DNA of 64,000 nucleotides from contig CP046177.1 in the NCBI GenBank assembly GCA_014075215.1, positions 3,286,501 through 3,350,500 on the forward strand, given 5' to 3'. How positions within the stretch are numbered: the stretch's first letter is position 1; the number at the start of each line of letters is the position of its first letter. Under the pieces are notes generated by a model. It worked only from the letters and a program-made list of their open reading frames with translations. It had not been told where the DNA came from and did not search any database. Made by a program: the position numbers and the translations under genes. Positions 40,236 to 48,776 of the stretch are shown in pieces. This DNA is from Flavobacteriaceae bacterium. GTDB taxonomy: Bacteria > Bacteroidota > Bacteroidia > Flavobacteriales > Flavobacteriaceae.

Positions 40236-40304
40236 CAGTGCTATCTACGAGATGTTTCTACAATAAGCTGTCCCTTATAAGGGAGTTCAGTGCTACCTAC
40301 GAGA
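40236..40304. other. att-like arrangement: 14-bp palindrome between two 17-bp direct repeats
   Basis: CAGTGCTATCTACGAGA (40236-40252) and CAGTGCTACCTACGAGA (40288-40304) differ at one base and flank the perfect palindrome TCCCTTATAAGGGA (40271-40284). The layout resembles a tyrosine-recombinase attachment site (core palindrome plus arm sites) and lies at the left edge of the recombinase module. It could also be a structured RNA. A degenerate hairpin follows near 40350. No second copy was found in the window. Confidence 0.4.
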
Positions 40305-40389
40305 CCCCAGGATGGTGCTAGTATGTCACGTACTGGCTACCGCTAGAATTTTTCTAGTGGCGGGTAAGAGTAAGAAATAATTATACAAA

Positions 40390-40418
40390 ACTACAGACAT
40401 TGTAAAAATGTTTGTGGT
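40390..40418 (-). terminator. terminator hairpin after the XRE gene, possibly bidirectional
   Basis: ACTACAGACAT (40390-40400) pairs with ATGTTTGTGGT (40408-40418) with two wobble pairs, and is flanked by A-rich and T-rich runs. It lies just past the minus-strand XRE stop. Confidence 0.6.
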
Positions 40419-40424
40419 TTTCTT

Positions 40425-40736
40425 TTATACAAACTTTTTAATAATGGCTTTTAGCAGGGTTCTATCCTCTGTGGGTAAGTTCTGTGCTTTTTGTAAAAGC
40501 TCATTGAGTTCGGTATCATTTTGCTTGTAAAGTCCGCAAAGAATGTCTAGGCTTACCTCTAATTTTTGAGCCAATGCAATCGCTACATCAAGCTTTGGTA
40601 CTACTTCTCCTCTTTCATAACGTGCAATATTACCTAGCCCTATCCTTAAATGAGTAGCCAATTGCTTTTGAGTGAGCTGTTTTTGAGTTCTATAATGCTT
40701 TAGATTTTGGATAAAATCAGTAAGATTTGAGTTCAT
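40425..40736 (-). CDS. XRE-family HTH transcriptional regulator
   Basis: 103 residues. A lambda-repressor-like helix-turn-helix occupies residues 10-65 (KQLTQKQLATHLRIGLGNIARYERGEVVPKLDV). The C-terminal 35 residues are helical and may dimerise. It is divergent from the ATPase gene, with a cluster of GTATCCA half-sites between them that is a likely operator. This is typical of a repressor controlling a mobile element. Confidence 0.88.
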   Translation of the reverse strand: MNSNLTDFIQNLKHYRTQKQLTQKQLATHLRIGLGNIARYERGEVVPKLDVAIALAQKLEVSLDILCGLYKQNDTELNELLQKAQNLPTEDRTLLKAIIKKFV

Positions 40737-40798
40737 AAAAAAGAAATTTAAAAAAAGTTTGTGTGTATTTCTGTATAAAAATAAGGGGTTTTAGTGTG

Positions 40799-40874
40799 GT
40801 ATCCAGATATGGATATTGATTTATTATTCATTTATGGATACCTTAGATTTATAAACAATTTAAAAGAGTATCCA
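40799..40874. promoter_or_regulatory. candidate operator: four GTATCCA half-sites
   Basis: TATCCA (40800-40805) and TGGATA (40810-40815) form an inverted repeat. TGGATAC recurs at 40835-40841 and GTATCCA at 40868-40874, the last only 3 bp before the ATG at 40878. The cluster lies between the divergent XRE and ATPase genes, so XRE binding is a natural hypothesis. It also supports 40878 rather than the upstream GTG as the ATPase start. Confidence 0.55.
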
Positions 40875-40877
40875 AAT

Positions 40878-42434
40878 ATGAACATTTTAGATACAGAAAA
40901 CCCAAATAATTATCAGTACAAGACAAATCATTTAGAAATTCATATTCTAGGCGGATTAAGAACTAATAAATTAGAAAGTTTACGAGTAACGTTATCGGTT
41001 CAAAAGCTGAAATCAAATAACGCTTCGACAAGCTCAGCCCATAGCATTCTAAGACATAGTATTGATTTATACAACGATAACCAAGTAGAAAAGTTTGTCA
41101 GAAGAATAGCAGAACGTTTAGAGATTGGGACGAGTGTCGTCCGCAAAGTTTTACAAGAACTTACGCACGAGCTAGAGAACTATCGTTTTTTACTACTACA
41201 AAAAGAAACAGAATCAAACAAACCATTTATAAAAGAATTAACTGCTAGTGAAGAAAAAGAAGCCATTGCCTTTTTAGAAAGGGAGAATTTGCTAGAGAGA
41301 ACTAATAAGTACATTGGAACAAGCGGCGTGATTGGAGAAGAAACAAATAGACTTCTGATGTACTTATTATTTACTTCTCGTAAAACAAACAATCCACTTC
41401 ATTGTATAAGTTTGGGAAGTAGCGGAGTTGGAAAAACACATTTGCAATCTAAAGTTGGAGAACTCATACCACAAGAAGATATACTCGAAGTCACTACACT
41501 CTCTGCCAATGCCTTATACTACTTTGCAAAAACAGAACTCTCTCATAGAATTATTTTGATAGAAGATTTAGACGGCGTACAAAAAGTATTATACACCATT
41601 CGAGAATTTGCCAGTAAAAAGTGGATAAAAAAAAGAGTAGTCCATAAAGATAAAAACGGAGTAAGTAAAACCATTCCCTTAGAAGTACAAGGACCTGTTT
41701 GTATTGCAGGAGCTACCACACAAGAAAGTATTTATGAAGACAATGCCAATCGTAGTTTTTTACTCTATATAGATGAAAGCTCAGAACAAGACAAACGTAT
41801 CATGGATTATCAACGACTGGTTATTGCAGGAAAAATAGATGAGACAGAACAAATAAAAGCTAGAGAAGTTTTACAAAACGTACAAAGAATATTAAAACCC
41901 ATCAAAGTAATTAATCCCTATGCAGAACACTTATCTCTTCCATTGTCAGTGTTTAAACCTCGACGTACAAACAGTCACTATTTGCAATTTATAAATGCCA
42001 TCACATTTTATCATCAGTATCAAAGAGAACAAAAAGTAAATAAGGAAACTGGAGAAGTTTATATCGAGACAGAAATCGAAGATATCAAAGAAGCCAATGA
42101 ATTAATTATTGATGTTTTACTTAGAAAATCAGATACACTTACAGGAGCAGTTAGAAATCATTTAGAGAAGTTGAAATTGTATCTTAAAGAGAAGAATCAA
42201 ATCAAGTTTACAAGTTCCGAAATCCGTAGAAACTTACGAGTAAAAGAAACCACATTAAGACGTTATCATAAACAATTACTCTTAGAGAATTACATCAAGA
42301 AAGTACAAGGTGAAAAAGGACAGTTATATCATTTTGAAATTGTTGACATGAAAGAATATAGTGAACTCAAAGACCTGGTAACAAAGTCACTAAATAACTG
42401 TATCGAACAGATAAACCTCGCCACTACGCCATAG
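40878..42434 (+). CDS. P-loop ATPase of a mobile element
   Basis: About 518 residues from the ATG at 40878. Walker A is GSSGVGKT at residues 180-187 and a Walker B-like strand is RIILIEDLDG. The sensor-like region reads GPVCIAGATTQESIYEDN. The C-terminal third looks like a winged-helix DNA-binding region (LRVKETTLRRYHKQLL). The layout resembles replication or DNA-remodelling ATPases of phage and integrative elements, but I do not recognise the exact family. The gene is followed after 89 bp by two tyrosine recombinases on the same strand. Confidence 0.7.
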   Translation: MNILDTENPNNYQYKTNHLEIHILGGLRTNKLESLRVTLSVQKLKSNNASTSSAHSILRHSIDLYNDNQVEKFVRRIAERLEIGTSVVRKVLQELTHELENYRFLLLQKETESNKPFIKELTASEEKEAIAFLERENLLERTNKYIGTSGVIGEETNRLLMYLLFTSRKTNNPLHCISLGSSGVGKTHLQSKVGELIPQEDILEVTTLSANALYYFAKTELSHRIILIEDLDGVQKVLYTIREFASKKWIKKRVVHKDKNGVSKTIPLEVQGPVCIAGATTQESIYEDNANRSFLLYIDESSEQDKRIMDYQRLVIAGKIDETEQIKAREVLQNVQRILKPIKVINPYAEHLSLPLSVFKPRRTNSHYLQFINAITFYHQYQREQKVNKETGEVYIETEIEDIKEANELIIDVLLRKSDTLTGAVRNHLEKLKLYLKEKNQIKFTSSEIRRNLRVKETTLRRYHKQLLLENYIKKVQGEKGQLYHFEIVDMKEYSELKDLVTKSLNNCIEQINLATTP

Positions 42435-42523
42435 GTTCGCCACAACAGAATGGCGAAGTTAAGTATTACATACACAATTTGTTATATCTACTTCGCAACC
42501 AAACTTCAAAAAAGGTCAAGCAC

Positions 42524-43456
42524 ATGAAAAAATTAAAGCTATACAATGAGAGTTATAAAATATTTGTTACCAATTATAAAGAGTGGTTAGATATCTTAGG
42601 CTATGCAGAAAGTACAGTCTATTACTTGCCAAATCATCTACAAGAATTTTTCTATTACCTAGAACAAAATCATATTAGAAATATTAGTTACATCACAACC
42701 CAAACTGTAAAAGATTATTACAATTATTTACAGCAAAGAGTTAATGAAAGAAGAAGCGGAGGATTGAGTAAAAGCTATCTAAACAAACACCAACAAGCCT
42801 TAAAGAAGTTTAGAGAATATCTACAAAATCACAATCATAAAGGAATTAATATACATCTAAAATCAGAGAGAAACCCCACAGAAGAAAAGACAAATATATT
42901 AACGCAATCAGAAATCAAGGCATTATTCAATGCTACTAAGTATAGCCACCAGTACGACCATTATCGGTTAAGAGATAAAGTAATTCTTGTGATATTTTAC
43001 AGTTGTGGATTACGTCGAAATGAAGCTGTTCATTTAGATATTAGCGATATTTTTTTTGATAAAGAAAGAATACTAATAAGAAAAGGAAAGAATTATAAAG
43101 AACGTTTTGTACCCATCAATCGAAAGAATGCAGAAATACTGGAAGACTATATGTATGAATCCAGAGATTTATTTAACCCAAAGAACACCGAAAGCTTATT
43201 TGTCAGTAAGCAAGGCAAAAGAATGGGCGGAATGAGTTTAGCGAACCGGTTACAGAAGATTGTACAAGCAAGTAATAACAAAGAGATTGTAGAAAAAAGA
43301 ATTACACTTCACACATTAAGACATAGCATTGCAACCCATTTATTACAACAAGAAGTAAAACTAGAAAGCATCAAAACCTTTTTAGGCCACAGTTCTTTAG
43401 AATCCACACAGATTTATGTTCATTTATTAAAAATGATAAAAGATGAAACAGTATAA
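42524..43456 (+). CDS. tyrosine recombinase/integrase 1
   Basis: About 310 residues from ATG 42524 (MKKLKLYNESY); the frame opens at a TTG at 42479. An N-terminal SAM-like core-binding domain precedes a catalytic domain with Arg164 (CGLRRNEA), a Lys-containing beta-hairpin (RKGKNYKERFVP), HTLRHSIATHLL, GHSS and the nucleophilic Tyr in STQIYVHL. All catalytic positions are present. The gene overlaps the second recombinase by 14 bp. Confidence 0.9.
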   Translation: MKKLKLYNESYKIFVTNYKEWLDILGYAESTVYYLPNHLQEFFYYLEQNHIRNISYITTQTVKDYYNYLQQRVNERRSGGLSKSYLNKHQQALKKFREYLQNHNHKGINIHLKSERNPTEEKTNILTQSEIKALFNATKYSHQYDHYRLRDKVILVIFYSCGLRRNEAVHLDISDIFFDKERILIRKGKNYKERFVPINRKNAEILEDYMYESRDLFNPKNTESLFVSKQGKRMGGMSLANRLQKIVQASNNKEIVEKRITLHTLRHSIATHLLQQEVKLESIKTFLGHSSLESTQIYVHLLKMIKDETV

Positions 43457-44330
43457 AGAATATTTAGAGAAAGAAAATTACAGTACAACAACCATTAAAA
43501 GCTACTCAAATCAGATTGATAAATTTATCACTTGGTGCAAGAAAAATGATACATCTGCAGAAGTTATTGAGTATGAAAACTGCATGAAATATCTAAAACA
43601 TTTACAAAGAAAATACACCAATAAAAGAACTGTAAATCATGCCTTAGGCATTGTAAAAAATTACTTGAATTATTTAGTAAGTGAATGTTATAGAACAGAC
43701 AATCCTATAGAAACAACCACAATCAAAGGAGTTAAAAAAGTAGTGAATCACAATTTATTAGAAGCCGACGAATTAGAAGATTTGTATTATTCATATCAAA
43801 CAGAAAACATCACCGATCCTTACCACAGATTAACAGCAAAAAGAAATAAAATGATTGTTGGATTGATGGTTTATCAAGGATTAAACACAACAGAACTTAT
43901 ACATTTAGAAATCGAAGATTTACAACTTTACAAAGGAAAGATTTATATAAAAAGTGGCGCAAAAAGTAACAGCAGAACTTTAGAATTAAAATCGTGGCAA
44001 GTCATCCAATTTTTAGAATATATAAAAGAAGTCCGAGAAGAAATCATTGATAAAAAACACATTGTTAGCGAAAGAGTTTTTATACCAAACAACAAACGAT
44101 TAGGAAATACAATCTATCACATTTTAAAGAAGTTAAAGAAGACAAACAACAAAGTAAATAGTTCAAATCAAATACGAGCTTCTGTGATTACCCATTGGTT
44201 AAAACAATACAATCTAAGACAAGTGCAAGTCATGGCAGGACATCGTTATATATCTTCTACAGAACGGTATCTACAGGATGATTTAGAATCTTTACACGAA
44301 GTTGTAAATAACTTTCATCCCATACAATAA
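43443..44330 (+). CDS. tyrosine recombinase/integrase 2, first catalytic Arg replaced
   Basis: 295 residues. The fold is evident: a core-binding domain, then QGLNTTELIHLEIEDL, IYIKSGAKSNSRTLELK, NQIRASVITHWLKQY, MAGHRYISSTERYLQ. The first catalytic Arg of GLR..E is Asn and the usual His of HxLR is Gln, while the second Arg, GH and Tyr remain. It may act only together with recombinase 1, as in transposons with paired recombinases. It starts within the last codons of that gene, suggesting translational coupling. Confidence 0.85.
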   Translation: MKQYKEYLEKENYSTTTIKSYSNQIDKFITWCKKNDTSAEVIEYENCMKYLKHLQRKYTNKRTVNHALGIVKNYLNYLVSECYRTDNPIETTTIKGVKKVVNHNLLEADELEDLYYSYQTENITDPYHRLTAKRNKMIVGLMVYQGLNTTELIHLEIEDLQLYKGKIYIKSGAKSNSRTLELKSWQVIQFLEYIKEVREEIIDKKHIVSERVFIPNNKRLGNTIYHILKKLKKTNNKVNSSNQIRASVITHWLKQYNLRQVQVMAGHRYISSTERYLQDDLESLHEVVNNFHPIQ

Positions 44331-44827
44331 AGCTTCGCTCGTCCTTCGTCCTCGCTTGCTAAAAAACCAATTAAGGGCGGTTATAAGGTGTTCGCTACGC
44401 CCCTCTGTGCAGCACTTTTTTTTGGCCAAAAAAAAATACATCGGCTTACAGCCGTTTTTGTCCAAAAAAAAGCTGCTGCCTCCCTGCTTCTGCTCCGCTC
44501 ACTCGCAGCTCCTCTGTATTTTTGCTGACGGCTCCTATGGGTCGCCTACAAAAATCCACCGCTGCTTATCGGGCGCAGCCGCTGGTGCCAAAGCCTACTG
44601 CGCATTTTTTTTTAATCGATTTATTATTTTTATAATAAGGAGAAAAAAAATGCTTGTGGCGCGTCCACGCTGCTCACTTAATCGTTCGCAGACAATGTGT
44701 CCACGTCGGCTTTGGCGCTGCGCTTTCGCTGCGCTGGTTTTGCGTACAACGCAGAACACTCAATCGGCGTTGGCCTCTATAAACAGTACGGTTAAATCAA
44801 AAAAAGGGAAATACATAGTGGGCTATT
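44331..44827. other. GC-rich, non-coding anomalous region downstream of the recombinases
   Basis: By eye the base composition is clearly richer in G+C than the flanking DNA. It contains a CGGCT-TAC-AGCCG hairpin followed by TTTTTG (a likely terminator for the recombinases), runs of A or T, and CGCTGCGCT repeated at 44716-44724 and 44727-44735. A long frame (44356-44844) crosses it, but its composition is not protein-like. It could be a recombination site or a structured RNA; nothing is proved. Confidence 0.5.
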
Positions 44828-44915
44828 ATCCTGAAATGAGTTGACCGTTTTTTTAGCTAAATCCTAAAATAGATTTACAACCCGGAATCAATCCTAAAAT
44901 GAGTTTACAGTTTTT
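44828..44915. repeat. three related direct repeats (ATCCTAAAATGAGTTTAC-like)
   Basis: ATCCTGAAATGAGTTGACC at 44828, ATCCTAAAATAGATTTACA at 44861 and ATCCTAAAATGAGTTTACAG at 44891 are spaced by about 30 bp. The third contains the ATG of the small gene at 44899. Multiple short terminal repeats of this kind occur at ends of some insertion sequences, but no transposase is adjacent. Confidence 0.5.
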
Positions 44916-45219
44916 AAAATCAGTACGGAAAACACTTGAGATATCACAGAGGGAAGAACTTACCATAAACGATGTAGTTCCGATGCTGAACGCACTATCG
45001 CTTGTCGGTTTTAAAAAGCTGACGATTTATCTCCCTGCTATAACCCTTTCTATAAATCCTCATCTTTTTAAAACGGAGGTAAACCGTTTTAATAATTGGC
45101 GATTTTTTAGAGGTGGAAAAAAGCCAGGGGAAAAATCGACAAGTATTAAAATGAAGCAACCGAAGGGTGCTAGTCTTCACAAAGAGCATAAAAAAAGAAG
45201 CTACCTAATTAAAAGATAA
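44899..45219 (+). CDS. hypothetical protein
   Basis: 106 residues, MSLQFLKSVRKTLEI at the start and a highly basic tail (KEHKKRSYLIKR). No family is recognised and no signal peptide or membrane segment is present. The main support for it being real is a clear Rho-independent terminator 36 bp downstream. Confidence 0.4.
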   Translation: MSLQFLKSVRKTLEISQREELTINDVVPMLNALSLVGFKKLTIYLPAITLSINPHLFKTEVNRFNNWRFFRGGKKPGEKSTSIKMKQPKGASLHKEHKKRSYLIKR

Positions 45220-45255
45220 CTTCTTACTTAGCAAACGATTTTAGTCCTCTAAGAC

Positions 45256-45280
45256 GTCGTAGCTAAAATACGACTTTTTT
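45256..45280 (+). terminator. Rho-independent terminator
   Basis: GTCGTA (45256-45261), 7-nt loop, TACGAC (45269-45274), then six T residues. Outer CTAAAAT pairings extend the stem. Confidence 0.75.
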
Positions 45281-45634
45281 ACTTAAAAATCAAAGCTATT
45301 ATCATCAATCTTAGTTCCACTGTGCGCTCAGGTAGCTATGAGCCTGGAGTATTTTACATAATTTACATTATAACTTACAAGCGAAGAACCGATCAAATAG
45401 TAAACTCCTGAATTTGTATTATAATGCCAATTATGTACAAATATCGAGGGAAAGGAAACGGAAAAAACACAGGGGTTTTGAGGAACGAAAATACTGGGTT
45501 TTTGGAGTGCGGATTTAATCATAAAATCATATATTTACAATGGTCATGAAGTGAGGACGTTCTTAAAAAAATCTGTTTTTGTCAGGTATAAGCGATAAAA
45601 AATGGGCTTTTATTAAAAAAAACGCATAAAGTTA
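45281..45634. other. gene-free region before RHS tip 2
   Basis: No supported gene. A minus-strand frame (45328-45522) has no recognised similarity. A weak hairpin (CTCAGG..CCTGAG-like) lies near 45333. The RHS homology begins abruptly at 45635. Confidence 0.4.
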
Positions 45635-46558
45635 TATCCCTTTGGATTGAAACATAAAGGGTATAATAATGTGGTTTCTTCAAATGGAAATTCGGTTGCT
45701 AACGCTTGGAAGTATAATAATAAAGAATTAGAAGAAGAGTTAAATCTTGGTTGGTACGATTATGGTGCTAGAAGGTATGATCCAGCGATTGCACGTTGGA
45801 CTACACAAGACCCACTAGCTGATATGTATGAAAGTTGGAGTCCATATAACTATACGACGAACAATCCTATACGATATATAGATCCTGACGGAATGATGGT
45901 TAATGATGCTTTAACTGGAGATGGTGTTCTTGGAGATACTACTCCAGACCCTGAACCTGATGATGTAGACGGAGGTACTTTAGATGAAGTTGTTATTGTA
46001 GCCAAAGTTACAAAAAATGAATCTTCAAATGATAGTGGATGGCTAAGTTGGGTGCAGGGAGGATTAGATTTAATAGGTGCTATTCCTGTAATTGGAGAAG
46101 TTGCAGATGCAGTAAATGCTGGGATTTATTTATACAATGGAGACTATGAAAATGCAGCCATAAGTGCATTAGCTATAATACCTGTAGTAGGAGACTTAGG
46201 TAAGATTTATAAATATAGCAAGAAACTGGCAAAACTTATTGAAAAAGTAAAAGGTGTTTCAGGTGTTTATGAAATTACTACAAAGAGTGGTAAAAAATAT
46301 ATAGGGCAATCTAAGGATATTGGAAAAAGATTGAAGCAACATAATAAATCTGCTAAATTTAAGTCTGATGAAATTGTCGATGTAAAAGTTACTGAAGTCA
46401 AAGGGAATAAAGTTAGTAGAGAAGTTTTTGAACAAAGAAAAATTAATGATGCTAGCGGTATAGACAATCTATTAAACAAAAGAAATCCAATAGGCTCTAA
46501 ACGATCTGGAGAAATGTCTAGAAATGTTACCAGAGGTAAAGAATTTAAAATGAATTAA
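45635..46558 (+). pseudogene. orphan RHS C-terminal cassette 2 with GIY-YIG nuclease toxin
   Basis: Homology begins at YPFGLKHKGYNN and runs through the RHS core (DYGARRYDPAIARWTTQDPLAD, RYIDPDGM). A Gly/Ala-rich pre-toxin helix region (IGAIPVIGEVADAVNAGIYLY) leads to a C-terminal GIY-YIG domain: GVYEI and YIG at residues 207-220, with the catalytic Arg at about 228 (GKRLKQH). No ATG precedes it and an in-frame TAA lies just upstream, so it is a tip fragment whose only start would be a TTG at 45647. The toxin domain itself is intact. Confidence 0.88.
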
Positions 46559-46568
46559 TAAAAATATC

Positions 46569-47444
46569 ATGTTTGGAATTAAAAATAAATTCAAGATACA
46601 ATCAGATGATACGTTTGGAAATAATTATGTAACCGTTACATCAGACGATATAGCAGGATATATAGAAACTATTCATAAAAATGATATAAAGAATATCGTT
46701 ATTAAGACTTATGAGGGATATAATCTTAACGATATAAAATGGTTGGAAAGTTGCCCTTTTATTGAAATAGTTCATCTATTTTGTTATGAAGATAATTTTG
46801 AGTTAGAGGGATTACATTATTTGGAGAATTTAAGAGTCTTAAATTTAAATGTTACAGCAAAAAGAGCTTCTCAAATACTAGATTTTAGCTACTTCAAAAA
46901 CCTTGAAAACTGCTCTATTGACTGGAATCCAAAAATGAAGAATCTTTTTAATTGCATAACAATTAAAAGGTTATATTTAAGAAAATATAAAGTAAAGAAT
47001 CTAGAGGGAATAAGTAATCTCATCAACCTTAAAGAACTTTTAATTAATAACTCTTCTATAGAGAATTTAGAAGGAATGGAAATGCTAGACATTGAAAAAA
47101 TTGAACTTTCTCGTTTGAGAAAATTAGCCTCTTTAAAAGGATTAGAAAGCTTGAGAAATAACCTAAGAACTCTAGAGATTGAAAGTTGTACTAAATTAGA
47201 TGATTTAGCTTATTTAAGCCATTTATCTCGTCTTGAAAAATTAGGAATAAATGATTGTAAAGAAATAAAATCATTATTGCCCATTAAAGATTTGAGCAAC
47301 CTAAAATGGCTTGATTTTTGGGGAAGTACAAAAATATTTGATGGAGATATGACACCATGCTTAGGCATTGGTAAAGTGGCATTTGAAAACCGTAAACATT
47401 ATAACTATACAAATGAAGAAATTGACAGGCTTAATCAAAAATAA
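46569..47444 (+). CDS. leucine-rich-repeat protein, probable immunity to the GIY-YIG tip
   Basis: 291 residues with about eight LRRs (LEGISNLINLKELLI, LKGLESL, LDDLAYLSHLSRLEKLGI) and no signal peptide, so cytoplasmic. It begins 10 bp after the toxin cassette stop. A cytosolic binding protein fits a DNA-targeting nuclease. LRR proteins are not a classical immunity family, so the role is inferred from position. Confidence 0.7.
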   Translation: MFGIKNKFKIQSDDTFGNNYVTVTSDDIAGYIETIHKNDIKNIVIKTYEGYNLNDIKWLESCPFIEIVHLFCYEDNFELEGLHYLENLRVLNLNVTAKRASQILDFSYFKNLENCSIDWNPKMKNLFNCITIKRLYLRKYKVKNLEGISNLINLKELLINNSSIENLEGMEMLDIEKIELSRLRKLASLKGLESLRNNLRTLEIESCTKLDDLAYLSHLSRLEKLGINDCKEIKSLLPIKDLSNLKWLDFWGSTKIFDGDMTPCLGIGKVAFENRKHYNYTNEEIDRLNQK

Positions 47445-47958
47445 CAGATTTTTGACTATAATTTGTTTATCAATTGTATTGATGTCATTCGATACAGAAC
47501 TAAAAGAACGTAAAGTATTAAATGGAAAATTGAGTTTGCTTTTGCCTTCAAGTTTCACTTTAATGGATAATGCTACTCTTTTAGTGAAATATCCTAATGT
47601 TGGAAATAGACCCAACGAGGTTTATACCAATGCTATCGGAAGTGTTAATGTCGCTTTTAACCATACACCTAATGCACTAAAAGAAAGTGAACTTCCACAA
47701 GTTAAAGAAGCTATAAAAGCACAATTGTCTGGAACAAAAGGTGTTTCGATAATTAATACATCGGAGACTCAGATAAATAATTCTAATTATGTTACCGTTG
47801 AATTTATATCAAAAGCAATAGATACTGAAATTTACAATAAAATGTTTATAACGGTACTTGATGGTAAGTTATTACTAGGTACGTTTAATTGTAAGAAGGG
47901 TGACTTAGATGAATGGAAATCCATATCAGTAAAAATTGTTAATTCAATAAAAAAATAA
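47413..47958 (+). CDS. secreted or membrane-anchored hypothetical protein
   Basis: About 181 residues from ATG 47413. A basic N-terminus and hydrophobic stretch (FLTIICLSIVLMSF) look like a signal peptide, followed by an alpha/beta domain (SLLLPSSFTLMDNATLL). The start lies inside the end of the LRR gene (32-bp overlap, different frame), so the two are translationally coupled. Family not recognised. The frame also opens at an ATG at 47368. Confidence 0.6.
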   Translation: MKKLTGLIKNNRFLTIICLSIVLMSFDTELKERKVLNGKLSLLLPSSFTLMDNATLLVKYPNVGNRPNEVYTNAIGSVNVAFNHTPNALKESELPQVKEAIKAQLSGTKGVSIINTSETQINNSNYVTVEFISKAIDTEIYNKMFITVLDGKLLLGTFNCKKGDLDEWKSISVKIVNSIKK

Positions 47959-48776
47959 CAAACTGAACTATGATGTAAAGAAACTGAAAACGTTCACTCG
48001 AAAAAAGGGTAGTGTCCTAAACTGGCGCTTTTAGAAAATGGTTAAAACTGAATGTTGATAATCAGCAAATTATAAAAATATAAGCCTCAATGAAGAGGCT
48101 TATATATGTTCTTTGAAATATTAAAAACCCGTTAAAGGTTATAAAATCTACATTTGTTTCCGCTTTGTGCCCTAAATTGGCGTTTAAAAGAGCTATGAAT
48201 TGTACAAATTGTGATTCTTCTAATTCTATAAAGAAGGGATTACGAAACAATAGGCAACGTTTTTACTGTAAAGACTGTAAGAATTACTTTCAAGAAAAGT
48301 ATATTTATAATGCATATAAATCAGATACAAATGATTTTATTATAAGCTTACTTAAAGAAAGCTGTAGTGTTAGAGGAATTTCAAGAATATTGAAAATTTC
48401 TAAAGATACTGTTCAATCTAGAATGTTAAAAATCAGTAGAAAGATTAGAGCCCCATATTTTAATAAGTTTGGGTGTAAATTTGAAGTAGATGAGATGAGG
48501 AGTTATATAGGAAACAAAAGTAATGTTACTTGTCTTACTTATGCTTTAGAAAGAGAAACCAAAAGTATCATTTCCTTCTATGTTGGGAGGAAATCAAAGG
48601 AAACAATAAGACCTTTGATTGATAAAGTTCTCCTACTCCAACCAAATAGAATTTATACAGATCGATTAAATATTTATCCGAGCTTAATTCCGAAAGAAAT
48701 TCATAAATGATTTCAATATTGTACGAACAGAATTGAGAGAATGAATTTGAATTTACGAACTCATATTAAAAGATTA

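Noticed and set aside
44331..44830. Integron attC-like site or cassette array
   Set aside because: No clear GTTRRRY core pair with matching arms could be found, and the recombinases lack visible integron-integrase features.
44356..44844. 162-codon open frame through the GC-rich region
   Set aside because: Composition is not protein-like (many Cys, Arg, Ser and low-complexity stretches), no similarity is recognised, and the DNA shows hairpins and A/T runs.
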